Source of the DNA: Muribaculaceae bacterium
GTDB lineage: Bacteria > Bacteroidota > Bacteroidia > Bacteroidales > Muribaculaceae
Assembly (NCBI GenBank): GCA_022510425.1
Contig: JAFLTO010000015.1
Location: forward strand, 1 to 64,000
Length of the DNA stretch: 64,000 bases
Direction: 5' to 3'
Shown here piece after piece: positions 1 through 8,585 of this stretch; the stretch's first letter is position 1, and the number at the start of each line of letters is the position of its first letter. The notes below the pieces were generated by a model. It was not told the DNA's origin and did not search any database. It saw only the letters and a list, made by a program, of their open reading frames with translations. The translations under genes were made by a program, and so were the position numbers.

Positions 1-27
1 ATATAATCGCTGTAATACAAAAATACT

Positions 28-64
28 AAAGGCCGGTTCTTCTGTAACAGTTGAACCGGTCTTT
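28..64. terminator. Hairpin, possible bidirectional terminator
   Basis: An inverted repeat AAAGGCCGGTTC / GAACCGGTCTTT encloses a 12-nt loop. On the minus strand it is followed by a T-rich stretch, so it could end the minus-strand lipoprotein run whose last gene stops about 230 bp away. It could equally belong to a gene left of the window. The stem is clear; the assignment is inference. Confidence 0.4.
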
Positions 65-296
65 GTAAATCTACAAAAGTACAGATCCCTGAACACCTCT
101 AAAAGGTGTACTTCAGTTTATGCTTACTCTTTTCGAATTCCTCCTGAGTTATCACCAGCTTAACTAAATTAAAAAGCCGCCAGAAAAATTTATGTTTAAT
201 CTGACAGCTTCTTGTTACTCAATATGTGTTGGATTTATCCCAACATATATTTATCGATAGCTAATTGTCTTATTTTTCTGTCTTAATTTAATGTCC
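65..296. other. Intergenic stretch, no gene seen
   Basis: AT-rich DNA with only short overlapping ORFs that look like noise. A weak imperfect inverted repeat (ATATG..TTGG / CCAACATAT, about 219-249) is the only structure noticed. Confidence 0.5.
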
Positions 297-1580
297 TTAA
301 TTGAATTCGGAAACTTTTTCCAACACAACATTACCATCCACATACTTGGCAGTAATGTATTTAGTAATCTTAGACTGCCCGTCCTGTACATTGACTTTGA
401 AAACTCCCTCTCCTTCATAGGATACTGTAACATCATGCGATCCGATACTTTCACTATCCTCAGAACGGAAAATCCAAACTCCTAAACCATCATTTTCACC
501 CGTATTTTCTTCATATTCTTTTCTTAGAGTTGATATCAAACTAGGAGAAAGATGTTTTTCATAATAGCTTTTATCAGATGATAAATTCTGGGTTCCAAAA
601 ACATATTTCCGATAGAACTCCTTTATAAAAACCTTAATTTCATCTACATGTTGACCTGCAGTATTTGCTGCTTCTTCATTAATTTCACTTACAGTTGCAT
701 ATGTAGCAGGATTGTTTATATTAACTCCAGGATTCTGTTTTAGGAAATCGTTATATTCATTACCATTGAAATCACCCATAAATACTAATACACCGGCAAT
801 AGATTGATTTTTTGGTAAAATTTGAGCAGAAATAGCCACATTATAATTATGAAAATATTTATAAAGATTTTGGTCTGTTACAACAAATACATGGCTTTCG
901 TCAGGCATAAGATTGACACCCGGTTCAACATAAAGCTTCGAATTATTTAACCCGGGTCCATAGGCTACATTTATTTCCAAATTATATTCATCTCCTTTAA
1001 TCTCATGATTAAGTTGATTGGTCAGTTTGGCACTTATCTTCACATTATTTCTAAGGCCTTCAATATTATTTCCAGCCACCCAATGAATATCCTGATAATT
1101 AACAACAAGTGACTCTCCATTTTTATTATATGTTTGTTCCGTCAGAAACAAAGTGTATTTTGATGGTTGGAAAAGTAAATCCAATTGGTAATCATCAATT
1201 TTCTTTACAGGGACTCCTGTAAGCTGGGCCAATTGAAAGACACTTGGATCAAGTTTAACTATACCTCTACTATTGATAATTTCCGCTTCCTTATTATCTT
1301 TCACATCAATATAAAGAAGTTGTCCACCTGGTTCATATTCTGCTACATATATTGAATCCTGAAGATTGACTTTGACCTTTTTATAATCTAAAGAATCTAC
1401 CACATTTGAAACCTTCATTTTCGACACAAGAGGATATAAAGAATTTACAGCTGAAAGATCCTTATCATTTACCGCCAATGCAAATTCCTTTGCAACTCTT
1501 TCCGCTTCGCCTTTCTTGCTATCGCAAGAAACTGTTAGCAATAAAAATATTCCACTAATTAAAAAAAGTTTTGTGTGCAT
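297..1580 (-). CDS. Secreted lipoprotein of unknown function
   Basis: A 427-aa protein starting with a lipoprotein signal: short hydrophobic stretch and a lipobox ending LLTVSC at about residue 19, so it should be lipid-anchored in the envelope. I recognise no catalytic domain. The mature part is mostly predicted beta-rich, with an early segment resembling the snoaL/DUF4878-like 'EAERVAKEFALAVNDKD' style often seen in lipoproteins, but this is weak. It is the last gene of a minus-strand run of lipoprotein and secreted genes (97 bp after the 301-aa lipoprotein gene), and is probably co-transcribed with them. Start chosen at the ATG directly before the signal peptide. Confidence 0.8.
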   Translation of the reverse strand: MHTKLFLISGIFLLLTVSCDSKKGEAERVAKEFALAVNDKDLSAVNSLYPLVSKMKVSNVVDSLDYKKVKVNLQDSIYVAEYEPGGQLLYIDVKDNKEAEIINSRGIVKLDPSVFQLAQLTGVPVKKIDDYQLDLLFQPSKYTLFLTEQTYNKNGESLVVNYQDIHWVAGNNIEGLRNNVKISAKLTNQLNHEIKGDEYNLEINVAYGPGLNNSKLYVEPGVNLMPDESHVFVVTDQNLYKYFHNYNVAISAQILPKNQSIAGVLVFMGDFNGNEYNDFLKQNPGVNINNPATYATVSEINEEAANTAGQHVDEIKVFIKEFYRKYVFGTQNLSSDKSYYEKHLSPSLISTLRKEYEENTGENDGLGVWIFRSEDSESIGSHDVTVSYEGEGVFKVNVQDGQSKITKYITAKYVDGNVVLEKVSEFN

Positions 1581-1677
1581 ATTTATTAATGTAAATATAG
1601 ATAAAGATCACTTATACTAAAAATAACTGATAGTCTTTATCTTAAAATGAAAAAGGTTTTTGTATTAGTTTAATTAT

Positions 1678-2583
1678 TTATTTAAACTTTTGCAAGTCTT
1701 TTAGATAATCAGCATTGATTTTTTGATATTTCACTATTATAGAAGGATCGTCACATTTGTTGGCCAATTCCATTATTTTTGTTGCTTGAGCAGTGCACTC
1801 ACTTGTTTTTTGTATTAATTCTAAGTTAGCATCTGTGTCTCCTTCTTTTACTTTTTTGGCCAATGCTAATGCCTCTTTAGTAAGAGTTTTGTATTGCTGA
1901 AGTGCTTTTTCACATTCTTCTTTTATATCTTCAGTTGTTCCAGCTGAAGAGTTTTCTTCAAAGTCATAACCGGTTATTTCTTCAGTTTCTACTGAAACTG
2001 TTTCTATTTCTTCAATAGGAATTTCCATAATATTTTCTTGAAGGACAGTGGAAGAACCTCCTCCTTTATAAGCTATAAATTTAGCAGACCTGGAATTAGG
2101 CTTTACCACTAAATATTTGCCTCTTTTACATATTTGATTCCAATGTTCTTGACTGTCATCTTCTTTCCATTCTTGAAGAGTCTGAGATTCTTGCATTCTA
2201 GCTCTTGTCGAACCTGGTTGTATAACATAATGAAATTCACCATTATCCCAATCATAATCGTAATCTATATGGTATGACGGGAGATCTGAAATTTCAATGT
2301 GATCCTCATCTTCAACCGTAACAGATAATCCAAAACTATAATCTGAGGCAACGCTTTTATTAACCTTAATAGACAATGAAGAAACTAAACTTTTTACATT
2401 TTCACCATCTTCTTTTTCATCTATTAATTTTATTGTAGCCTCATTATCGGAAATACTTATAAAGTTACCTAATTGACCAAGTTGAGGGTCAACTGTTAAC
2501 GTTACAGAATTGGAGTCACTTCCTCCGCAGGAAGCCAATGTGACGAGTATTGATATACTCAAAAAAGTTTTAATCTTTTTCAT
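1678..2583 (-). CDS. Lipoprotein of unknown function with C-terminal helical region
   Basis: A 301-aa protein with a clear lipoprotein signal (MKKIKTFLSISI..., lipobox LASC|G). The first part of the mature chain is beta-like (VTLTVDPQLGQLGNF); the last ~80 residues are rich in K, E and A and probably helical or coiled-coil. Its start overlaps the end of the 279-aa lipoprotein gene by 14 bp, indicating tight co-transcription. A decayed copy of its N-terminal part lies at 3754-3971, so this family has been duplicated locally. No function can be assigned. Confidence 0.8.
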   Translation of the reverse strand: MKKIKTFLSISILVTLASCGGSDSNSVTLTVDPQLGQLGNFISISDNEATIKLIDEKEDGENVKSLVSSLSIKVNKSVASDYSFGLSVTVEDEDHIEISDLPSYHIDYDYDWDNGEFHYVIQPGSTRARMQESQTLQEWKEDDSQEHWNQICKRGKYLVVKPNSRSAKFIAYKGGGSSTVLQENIMEIPIEEIETVSVETEEITGYDFEENSSAGTTEDIKEECEKALQQYKTLTKEALALAKKVKEGDTDANLELIQKTSECTAQATKIMELANKCDDPSIIVKYQKINADYLKDLQKFK

Positions 2584-3409
2584 TTAATTTATCTTGAAAT
2601 GATGATACTCTTTCTTGTATTAGTTTAGTGTATTTTGCTTCCATCTCCTTATATTTTTTCGTTTGTTCCGGAGAAAGAGTTTCAGGATATTTTATTAATT
2701 CTTCGTTTAATTCTTTTGATAGATTTAATAATATTTCAGCTCTATTGGTAATGGCAGTAAAATTATCAGGATCCACATTTGCGGGATTTAATATACCTTC
2801 ATATATTTGTGAATAAAGGTTAAGTATCTGATCTCCACTGATCCCTTTTTCCTGGGCTGTTCTTGCAATTTCTCCCCATGTTTCCCAAGAAAGATTTCCT
2901 GCAATGCCAATAGGCATAAAGTAATTTATTGATTTTATAGTTTCAGCTATTTTATCGTCTTCATCTGCTTTATTCCGATATGTAAATGTAAAAGAATCAG
3001 TAGATCCCTTTTGTCTCTTTAAAAATTCATAAAATCGGAGAAGTTCCGGTCTCTCAAGATCAAATTTGATTCCATAACCTTGCTTTTCAAAATCTTTATC
3101 ATAAAAAACTATACTTGTTGCCACAGCTGTAATTTTCTCGTCTGCTTCTTCTGTGGTCATCTCCTTAAGTTCTGGTATTTCGAAATTAAGAACCAGATTT
3201 ACTGTAAAATTTAGTTCTGCAGAATCATTGCTATTGTTTTTGTAAGTTCTATAGCTTAATTCAGCTTGGGTGTTTACAAGGGAAATCAAATTCTTTAAAT
3301 TACCATCTTCATAGATAGTAACTAAAGATTCAATGTCTTTCCCACCTTTTGAGCAGGCACTAAATAGTAGCCCTATTATCATTAAATTTAATAAAAAAGT
3401 TTTATTCAT
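2570..3409 (-). CDS. Lipoprotein of unknown function
   Basis: A 279-aa protein with an N-terminal lipoprotein signal (lipobox LLFSAC|S). The C-terminal ~80 residues are charged and helical (LNEELIKYPETLSPEQTKKY). It overlaps the downstream 301-aa lipoprotein gene by 14 bp, so the two are probably translationally coupled and may act as a pair in the envelope. I see no known enzymatic motif. About 590 bp upstream lies the next intact gene; that gap contains two pseudogene fragments. Confidence 0.8.
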   Translation of the reverse strand: MNKTFLLNLMIIGLLFSACSKGGKDIESLVTIYEDGNLKNLISLVNTQAELSYRTYKNNSNDSAELNFTVNLVLNFEIPELKEMTTEEADEKITAVATSIVFYDKDFEKQGYGIKFDLERPELLRFYEFLKRQKGSTDSFTFTYRNKADEDDKIAETIKSINYFMPIGIAGNLSWETWGEIARTAQEKGISGDQILNLYSQIYEGILNPANVDPDNFTAITNRAEILLNLSKELNEELIKYPETLSPEQTKKYKEMEAKYTKLIQERVSSFQDKLNEKD

Positions 3410-3477
3410 AATTCATAATTATTAAGCGACTAAATTCATATAACAGTAAGATTTAATTCGCCATTATTCATATTAAA

Positions 3478-3732
3478 TTACAATAATGGCCTTCTATTAG
3501 ATGCTGAACCAACATAGTTTACTAAGCCGGTTTATTATTTACACGAATCCATTTATATTTTACATTTCCATGATAAGTGATGTCTGTAACCCATTTATAC
3601 CATGTATTATTTCCTATCTGATCATCTTCTCTAAGAGTTAGTCCCAATTCCTTTAGCATTTGAAATTTCATTCCAGTTTTAATATTACTCCTTGTGGCAT
3701 TTATAACATTGGCCTTAAATATTTCGCATAAT
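3478..3732 (-). pseudogene. C-terminal remnant of a paralogue of the 624-aa secreted protein
   Basis: Translated on the minus strand this stretch closely follows the last ~85 residues of the neighbouring 624-aa gene: DDQIGNNTWYKWVTDITYHG against DDQIGNYTWYKLATDITYHG, then KWIRVNNK against RWIRVNNK. After NNK the frame is broken by a stop; the tail (NYVGSASNRRPLL then stop) continues in a shifted frame and matches the parental NYVGTSRKTSLF-like end. No start codon or upstream body remains. This is a clear fragment of a duplicated gene. Confidence 0.85.
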
Positions 3733-3753
3733 GTTTATTCCAATGATCATTCT

Positions 3754-3971
3754 TTAATTAACCTTAATCAATAAAGAAGATACAAAAGATTTTACATCTT
3801 CTCCTTCTCCGATTTCTTTTCTCTCAATCAAGTTACTGTTGTTTCATTGTAATTAACGTATATAAAATTACCGAGCTGTCCTAAATGAAGATCCACAGTT
3901 AAAGTTACTAAGTTTGTGTCCTTACTTTCACATGATGTAAGAAGAAGAAACCTCGATAATCCTAAAATGAT
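3754..3971 (-). pseudogene. N-terminal remnant of a paralogue of the 301-aa lipoprotein
   Basis: The minus-strand translation contains LLLTSCESKDTNLVTLTVD followed by LGQLGNF, matching the signal-peptide and early mature part (TLASCGGSDSNSVTLTVD, LGQLGNF) of the intact lipoprotein at 1678-2583. After an in-frame stop the similarity resumes in another frame (GEDVKSFVSSLLIKVN against GENVKSLVSSLSIKVN), so there is at least one frameshift, then it ends. The initiator ATG also appears lost. Confidence 0.85.
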
Positions 3972-4004
3972 ATGAGACTAATTTATAGGATAGTTTTATT
4001 TTAT

Positions 4005-5879
4005 TTAAAATAAGGAGGTCTTGCGACTTGTTCCTACATAATCAATAACACCCGTTTTATTATTTACACGGATCCATCTATATTTAATATCGCCATGATA
4101 AGTTATGTCTGTAGCTAACTTATACCAAGTATAATTTCCGATCTGATCATCTTTTGTTAGTGCACAGTTCATATCAATTAGCATTTGTAATTTCATTCCA
4201 TTTTCAATATTTCCAGCAAGTGCTTTGTCAACATTGGCTTTACCATATAGATTGTATAATTTCTGAAGAAGAGCTTTCCCTGCTTTTTGTCTTTCTTGTT
4301 GAGCCAAAGTCTCATTTTGACTATTTACATATTGATATTCTTGACCAGAAACGGTAGTTAGTATCCCATCGCCATATAACAGATTTCCATTATTATATCC
4401 CCTAATAAAATTATTAATAACATTCAAACCATTACTACCATGATCTCCTACGAAAATATTACCATTAGGATGAGAAACCCGATATTTAGATGCCTCTGGA
4501 AAAACTTCTATTATTGTACCATCCTGTAAGGTCAAATGAGCCTTTTTCACTGATCCTCCACTGAAACTTATATAATCATCATTTTTGAAACTTACTTCAG
4601 TATAGCTGCCCTTATCTACAGAAATAACCTCAAAATTAGGAATTCTCAATTCTCTAATACCATCAGGATTTAATCCAGTCTTAGTTATTTTATAATATTG
4701 AGGCGATTTACTATCACTAAAATCATAACCATATTTTAAAGTTGCAAGATTAGTATTAGGAATAACTGTTTGGATATAATAAAACTCTAAATCAATTTGT
4801 TTTTTAGTTCCATCTGATTTAGTGTATTCAAAATACATCTTATCAAGATCTTTTTCTGCTTTATGATTAATTCCTTCAATTCTACCTTCTAATGGCTCAT
4901 TAAAATATTCATATCCTAACCCATACAGTTGATTTACGCTTTTTATCTTTTTATCATCATTTAGATTTATTTCTTCTACACTTCTAGTATTCAACCATTT
5001 AGTAATCATTTCATCTCCATTAGGGAATAATACACTATCATTAATCCCACTTCCTTTTAAGATTACACCATCTGGTAAAGTTATTTGATAATCGCCGATT
5101 ACATTGGCATCATATTCTAAATCTTGATCTGCACCTTTCTTTAACGATAGAGTTTTATCATCTCGTTTATCTTTAGGTTCTACAAAAGAGGCAAAGTCGC
5201 CATTAGATTTTTTTATAAATCTTATTCCTTCCTTATAATGTTCAATAATGGTTCCGTCATCTAAATTGTCAGTTCTTTCTAAAGTAAATCCTGCTTTTTC
5301 CGGTGTAGTATATAAAGATTTTTCAAAAGCTTGTTGAGCTTGAGATTGTTTCTCCTCTAAATAAGATGTGGTAAGAGCCAAGGGGTCTTTTGAAGGATCA
5401 AGCGTTACATAGATATTTTTAAGAATCGCACTGTTGAATCCGTAATTATCACTCACTCCTGTTACAGACGTCACTACTGCAGCCCCTTCTAAATCAAATA
5501 TTGTCCACTCTCCATTAGTTGGAAGAACTTTTTTCTTAGTCTTTTTCCCTTTTTCTGTAATATCAAAACCATTTGAAATCACTATTTCGTCTTTTTCTAT
5601 GTTTGGCACTCCATTATTCATATTAAAACGTTGTAAATGAAGGGCGGTAAGAGGAAGAAACTCACTTGCATTCTTTTTATAAGCTAATTTTGAAACAAAT
5701 CTCAAATCAGAATCATTTGTTGAACCCGGAAAGATAGTATTATTAGCCAGTTTATATGTATCCTTAAGATAATCTTGAAGGCTTACCCAGTTTTCATCAC
5801 TCGTTTGAGAGTAGAGCTTAAACGGAAGAATAGTCACAAAAGTAACTACTATCAAAAATGTGAATAAAAGCTTTTTCAT
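4005..5879 (-). CDS. Secreted MORN-like repeat protein, function unknown
   Basis: A 624-aa protein with a classical signal peptide (MKKLLFTFLIVVTF...LYSQ) and no lipobox, so exported and probably periplasmic or surface-exposed. The middle contains several short glycine/aspartate turn units of MORN-repeat style (LPDGVILKGSG, FPNGDEMITKW, LQDGTIIEVFP, HPNGNIFVGDH), spread over roughly residues 200-530. The C-terminal ~90 residues form a separate conserved block (DDQIGNYTWYKLATDITYHG) that also survives as a pseudogene fragment downstream. It starts 20 bp after the 198-aa gene, so the two are probably one operon. MORN-like units often act in protein or membrane contact; the actual role here is unknown. 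Confidence 0.8.
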   Translation of the reverse strand: MKKLLFTFLIVVTFVTILPFKLYSQTSDENWVSLQDYLKDTYKLANNTIFPGSTNDSDLRFVSKLAYKKNASEFLPLTALHLQRFNMNNGVPNIEKDEIVISNGFDITEKGKKTKKKVLPTNGEWTIFDLEGAAVVTSVTGVSDNYGFNSAILKNIYVTLDPSKDPLALTTSYLEEKQSQAQQAFEKSLYTTPEKAGFTLERTDNLDDGTIIEHYKEGIRFIKKSNGDFASFVEPKDKRDDKTLSLKKGADQDLEYDANVIGDYQITLPDGVILKGSGINDSVLFPNGDEMITKWLNTRSVEEINLNDDKKIKSVNQLYGLGYEYFNEPLEGRIEGINHKAEKDLDKMYFEYTKSDGTKKQIDLEFYYIQTVIPNTNLATLKYGYDFSDSKSPQYYKITKTGLNPDGIRELRIPNFEVISVDKGSYTEVSFKNDDYISFSGGSVKKAHLTLQDGTIIEVFPEASKYRVSHPNGNIFVGDHGSNGLNVINNFIRGYNNGNLLYGDGILTTVSGQEYQYVNSQNETLAQQERQKAGKALLQKLYNLYGKANVDKALAGNIENGMKLQMLIDMNCALTKDDQIGNYTWYKLATDITYHGDIKYRWIRVNNKTGVIDYVGTSRKTSLF

Positions 5880-5898
5880 TTCGTTATTTCTTAGTTTT

Positions 5899-6495
5899 TT
5901 AATTATATATTTTCAATTCATATTCTTTTGTGATATCTATTCCATCTTTAATGAAATATTCTTTCATTATACAGAGGATATTTTCAATATGAATAGGAGA
6001 AAGAGAAGGGAAATACTTCCTAAATTTTTCAACTGGCAATCTCTTTTCTTTAATTCTTTCCCCTAAAAGTATTTCTGCTCCCTGCTTTGCACCACGAGAA
6101 AGATAAACAAACTCTTTTGGCTGGATCCCAATGGCATTTCCAATCCTTTTTGCTACATCAAATACCGTAAGATCACCTACATATTTAAAATTATGAATAG
6201 TCTCCTCGACATTTTCATATAAATCCTCAAAGTCTTTATAATTATTATTCCAATGTTTAGCATCCATTAATTTTGATACTACTTTATCGTAAGCTTCTTT
6301 ACGCCATATAAGATGTTTTTGATGAGCATTTCTTAATAGGGCTCTCGCTTTCTCCTGATCCTTATTCTCGGGAAAAAGAATGATCTCTTTTGTTTCTTCT
6401 AATTCTTTTTTAAGAGGTAAAGTAATATTATTAATATAGAAATCAACTAATTCATCTAATGAATCAAATTTTCTTTTTATTTTTTTAGATTTCAT
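5899..6495 (-). CDS. Unknown helical protein, 198 aa
   Basis: The ORF track begins upstream at 6600, but the first 35 residues have no protein-like character; the ATG at 6495 (MKSKKIKRKF) is the likely start. The product is charged and mainly helical, without signal peptide or membrane segments, so probably cytoplasmic. The C-terminal half (LSRGAKQGAEILLGERI, then RKYFPSLSPIHIENIL) looks like a small conserved domain but I do not recognise it. It is the first gene of the minus-strand run leading to the MORN-like protein and lipoproteins. Confidence 0.65.
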   Translation of the reverse strand: MKSKKIKRKFDSLDELVDFYINNITLPLKKELEETKEIILFPENKDQEKARALLRNAHQKHLIWRKEAYDKVVSKLMDAKHWNNNYKDFEDLYENVEETIHNFKYVGDLTVFDVAKRIGNAIGIQPKEFVYLSRGAKQGAEILLGERIKEKRLPVEKFRKYFPSLSPIHIENILCIMKEYFIKDGIDITKEYELKIYN

Positions 6496-6849
6496 CAATT
6501 GAAAATTTTTTATTTCTTGCAAAGATAGGTTAAGGAATTGTAAAAAGCTATGAATCAGCGTGTCGGATGTTGTCGCAATTCGAGTCCAATTTGGACACAT
6601 TTAATTCCCAGAAAATCAAATTCACCCCAAAGCCAACCTGCCTCGCTGAATTACAAACATGCTCACCCCATTATACACCGGATTCGCATAGATTCAGTTT
6701 TTTCCTATATCACCTATCTTATTTCCCTTCGAAGAGGTCACGGAAGAAGTTGAAATGCTGAATTTTCATATATTGACAAATCGTATTTTACTTGTTTTCA
6801 GAATATTAGGCTAAAACTTTGCATTTATAGCATTTTTAAGACCTAAAAC
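6496..6849. other. Intergenic stretch holding the left cassette repeats
   Basis: No convincing gene; the short plus-strand ORFs here are noise. The stretch carries the left copies of two repeats that recur after the ATPase gene (28-bp unit at 6721 and 77-bp unit at 6791), listed separately. Confidence 0.6.
6721..6748 (+). repeat. Left copy of 28-bp imperfect direct repeat
   Basis: ATTTCCCTTCGAAGAGGTCA-type sequence, repeated with four substitutions at 8316-8343 on the other side of the ATPase gene. It lies outside the 77-bp repeat, so the cassette is bracketed by two nested repeat pairs. Confidence 0.7.
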
Positions 6850-6867
6850 TTTGCATTTATAGCATTT
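6791..6867 (+). repeat. Left copy of exact 77-bp direct repeat
   Basis: Identical over 77 bp to 8217-8293. Inside each copy a 23-bp unit (AAAACTTTGCATTTATAGCA..) occurs twice. The second internal TTTG doubles as the -33 element of the ATPase promoter. Confidence 0.95.
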
Positions 6868-6881
6868 AATATTTACATTTG
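6850..6881 (+). promoter_or_regulatory. Bacteroidetes-type promoter of the ATPase gene
   Basis: TTTG (6850-6853), 20-nt spacer, TACATTTG (6874-6881): a full match to the Bacteroidetes sigma-70 pattern. Transcription would begin about 7 nt later, leaving a leader of only ~12 nt before the ATG at 6900. The -33 box lies in the 77-bp repeat while the -7 box lies outside it. Confidence 0.7.
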
Positions 6882-6899
6882 CATATATATTAGGGTTTT

Positions 6900-8186
6900 A
6901 TGGATTTTATAAAGATACTTGCTGAACAAAAAGAAGAACTTCATTCAATCAATCTTGATAAATTAGTAAAAAGAGCTGAAGAAAAAGACATTGATCTTGA
7001 CAGTAAATTTGCTCAAGTAGTGATCGGGGTCAGAAGATGTGGGAAATCCACTCTATGTCAAAAGGTGTTGATTGAACATAATGTAAAATTCGGATATATA
7101 AATTTTGACGATGACAGGTTAATAGGTCTTAAAGCTGAACATTTCGACGAACTTCTTTCTGCTTTGTATAGACTGAATGGTGATTTTTCCCATCTTTTTC
7201 TTGATGAAATTCAAAATATCGAGCATTGGGAATTATTTGTAAACCGACTGCTCAGACAATCTATAAAACTTTTAATAACCGGAAGTAATGCAAATCTTTT
7301 AAGTGGAGAATTGGCCACACATCTAACCGGCCGATACAATTCTATCGAATTACTACCATTTTCTTTTTCTGAATACTGTGAGGCTAAATCAATAAGTAAT
7401 AACCAGTTCACTACAAAAAGCAAAGCTCTCTTAAAAAAAGCGTTTGATGAATATCTGTTACGAGGAGGCTTTCCGGAAATAGTTGAGGGGAGTGCCCCTA
7501 AAAATTATGCTATGAATCTTTTATCCACAATAGTAAATAAAGATGTAGCTCGTAGGTATCGTGTGAAATACACTGATGTTTTATGGAAACTTACAAATGT
7601 ATTGTTGGAAAATACCGGAAGAATTATTTCTCCTGCTAATTTGGCAGAGGAACTTGGTGTGAAATCATATCATACAATTGAAAAATATATTGAATATCTC
7701 GTTAACGCTTATTTAATTGTACCAGCCAAAAAATTTTCTACCAAATCAATTGAACGGAAAAATTCTTCCAAATCTTATGCCATCGATATGGCTTTTATTT
7801 CCCAACACGGAGATAAATTTCAAAGTGAAGATTTAGGATGGAGAATTGAGAATATTGTGGCGTTGGAATTGATAAGGAGAAAGCCCAGAACCAATGTTGG
7901 GGAAGTGTATTTTTTAAAAAAAGGAAGAGAATTTGACGTGGATTTTGTGCTGACTGATAGCTCAAGAATAACAGAACTTATTCAAGTGACTTATGATTTT
8001 AAAGATCCTTCTATAAAACTATTTAATAGGGAAATTGGAAATCTTATAAAAGCTTCTAAAAGTACAGGATGTAAAAATCTTACATTAATTATAGGAGAAG
8101 GGGAACCAAAAGAAATTATTAAGGAGGGATTGACTGTAAAAGTAAAAATGATTGAGAACTGGTTGTTAAATCCTTTCCATAATTAG
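6900..8186 (+). CDS. AAA+ ATPase with DUF4143 C-terminal domain
   Basis: A 428-aa protein of the AAA_14/DUF4143 family, very common in Bacteroidetes and often multicopy. Walker A is GVRRCGKST (about residues 42-51) and Walker B is LFLDEIQNI (about 99-107); TGSNANLL matches the sensor-1 region. The C-terminal part (about 200-410) is the DUF4143 region with a PD-(D/E)XK-nuclease-like look, including KKGREFDVDFVL near residue 340. The family's role is not settled. Length is normal and the frame intact. The gene stands alone, bracketed by the 77-bp repeats, which suggests it moves or spreads as a cassette. Confidence 0.92.
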   Translation: MDFIKILAEQKEELHSINLDKLVKRAEEKDIDLDSKFAQVVIGVRRCGKSTLCQKVLIEHNVKFGYINFDDDRLIGLKAEHFDELLSALYRLNGDFSHLFLDEIQNIEHWELFVNRLLRQSIKLLITGSNANLLSGELATHLTGRYNSIELLPFSFSEYCEAKSISNNQFTTKSKALLKKAFDEYLLRGGFPEIVEGSAPKNYAMNLLSTIVNKDVARRYRVKYTDVLWKLTNVLLENTGRIISPANLAEELGVKSYHTIEKYIEYLVNAYLIVPAKKFSTKSIERKNSSKSYAIDMAFISQHGDKFQSEDLGWRIENIVALELIRRKPRTNVGEVYFLKKGREFDVDFVLTDSSRITELIQVTYDFKDPSIKLFNREIGNLIKASKSTGCKNLTLIIGEGEPKEIIKEGLTVKVKMIENWLLNPFHN

Positions 8187-8216
8187 GAATTACAAGATTA
8201 AGACTGAATTAACCAT

Positions 8217-8293
8217 CTTGTTTTCAGAATATTAGGCTAAAACTTTGCATTTATAGCATTTTTAAGACCTAAAACTTTGCATTTATAGCATTT
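8217..8293 (+). repeat. Right copy of exact 77-bp direct repeat
   Basis: Identical to 6791-6867. Here the TTTG is not followed by a TAnnTTTG at the right distance, so this copy should not act as a promoter. Confidence 0.95.
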
Positions 8294-8315
8294 TGCGATA
8301 AAGATTTGAAGGACC

Positions 8316-8343
8316 ATTTCCCTTCGGAAAGGTCGCGGAAAAA
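8316..8343 (+). repeat. Right copy of 28-bp imperfect direct repeat
   Basis: ATTTCCCTTCGGAAAGGTCG-type sequence matching 6721-6748 with four substitutions. Confidence 0.7.
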
Positions 8344-8367
8344 TCATGGTTGAGTATATTTGCATCA

Positions 8368-8385
8368 GACGTGGCACGCCACGTC
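8368..8385. repeat. REP-like palindrome
   Basis: GACGTGGC-AC-GCCACGTC is a perfect 8-bp inverted repeat with a 2-nt centre. Short GC-rich palindromes of this kind are often dispersed through genomes; whether this one is repeated elsewhere cannot be seen from the window. Confidence 0.6.
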
Positions 8386-8395
8386 CCTACAATCG

Positions 8396-8424
8396 TTTGA
8401 TTTTCAATTATAATTTTAATTTTG
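8396..8424 (+). promoter_or_regulatory. Possible promoter of the symporter gene
   Basis: TTTG (8396-8399), 17-nt spacer, TAATTTTG (8417-8424). It would give a leader of about 155 nt before the symporter ATG. The spacer is slightly short for the Bacteroidetes pattern. Confidence 0.4.
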
Positions 8425-8585
8425 GGGAACTATCGGGATAATCATATAAAATATTTAGGCAACAATAGATTTATGGCTGAGGATTGCCATAAAGTCATGA
8501 AGATATCAGAGAAGTATGGAAATAAATAAAAGTATATATTTTTTCGTTATTAAGTAGGATGTAAAAAGTAATCTTTTTCGGATAA

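Noticed and set aside
5860-6066. Plus-strand ORF over the start of the MORN-like gene
   Set aside because: Shadow of two well-supported minus-strand genes.
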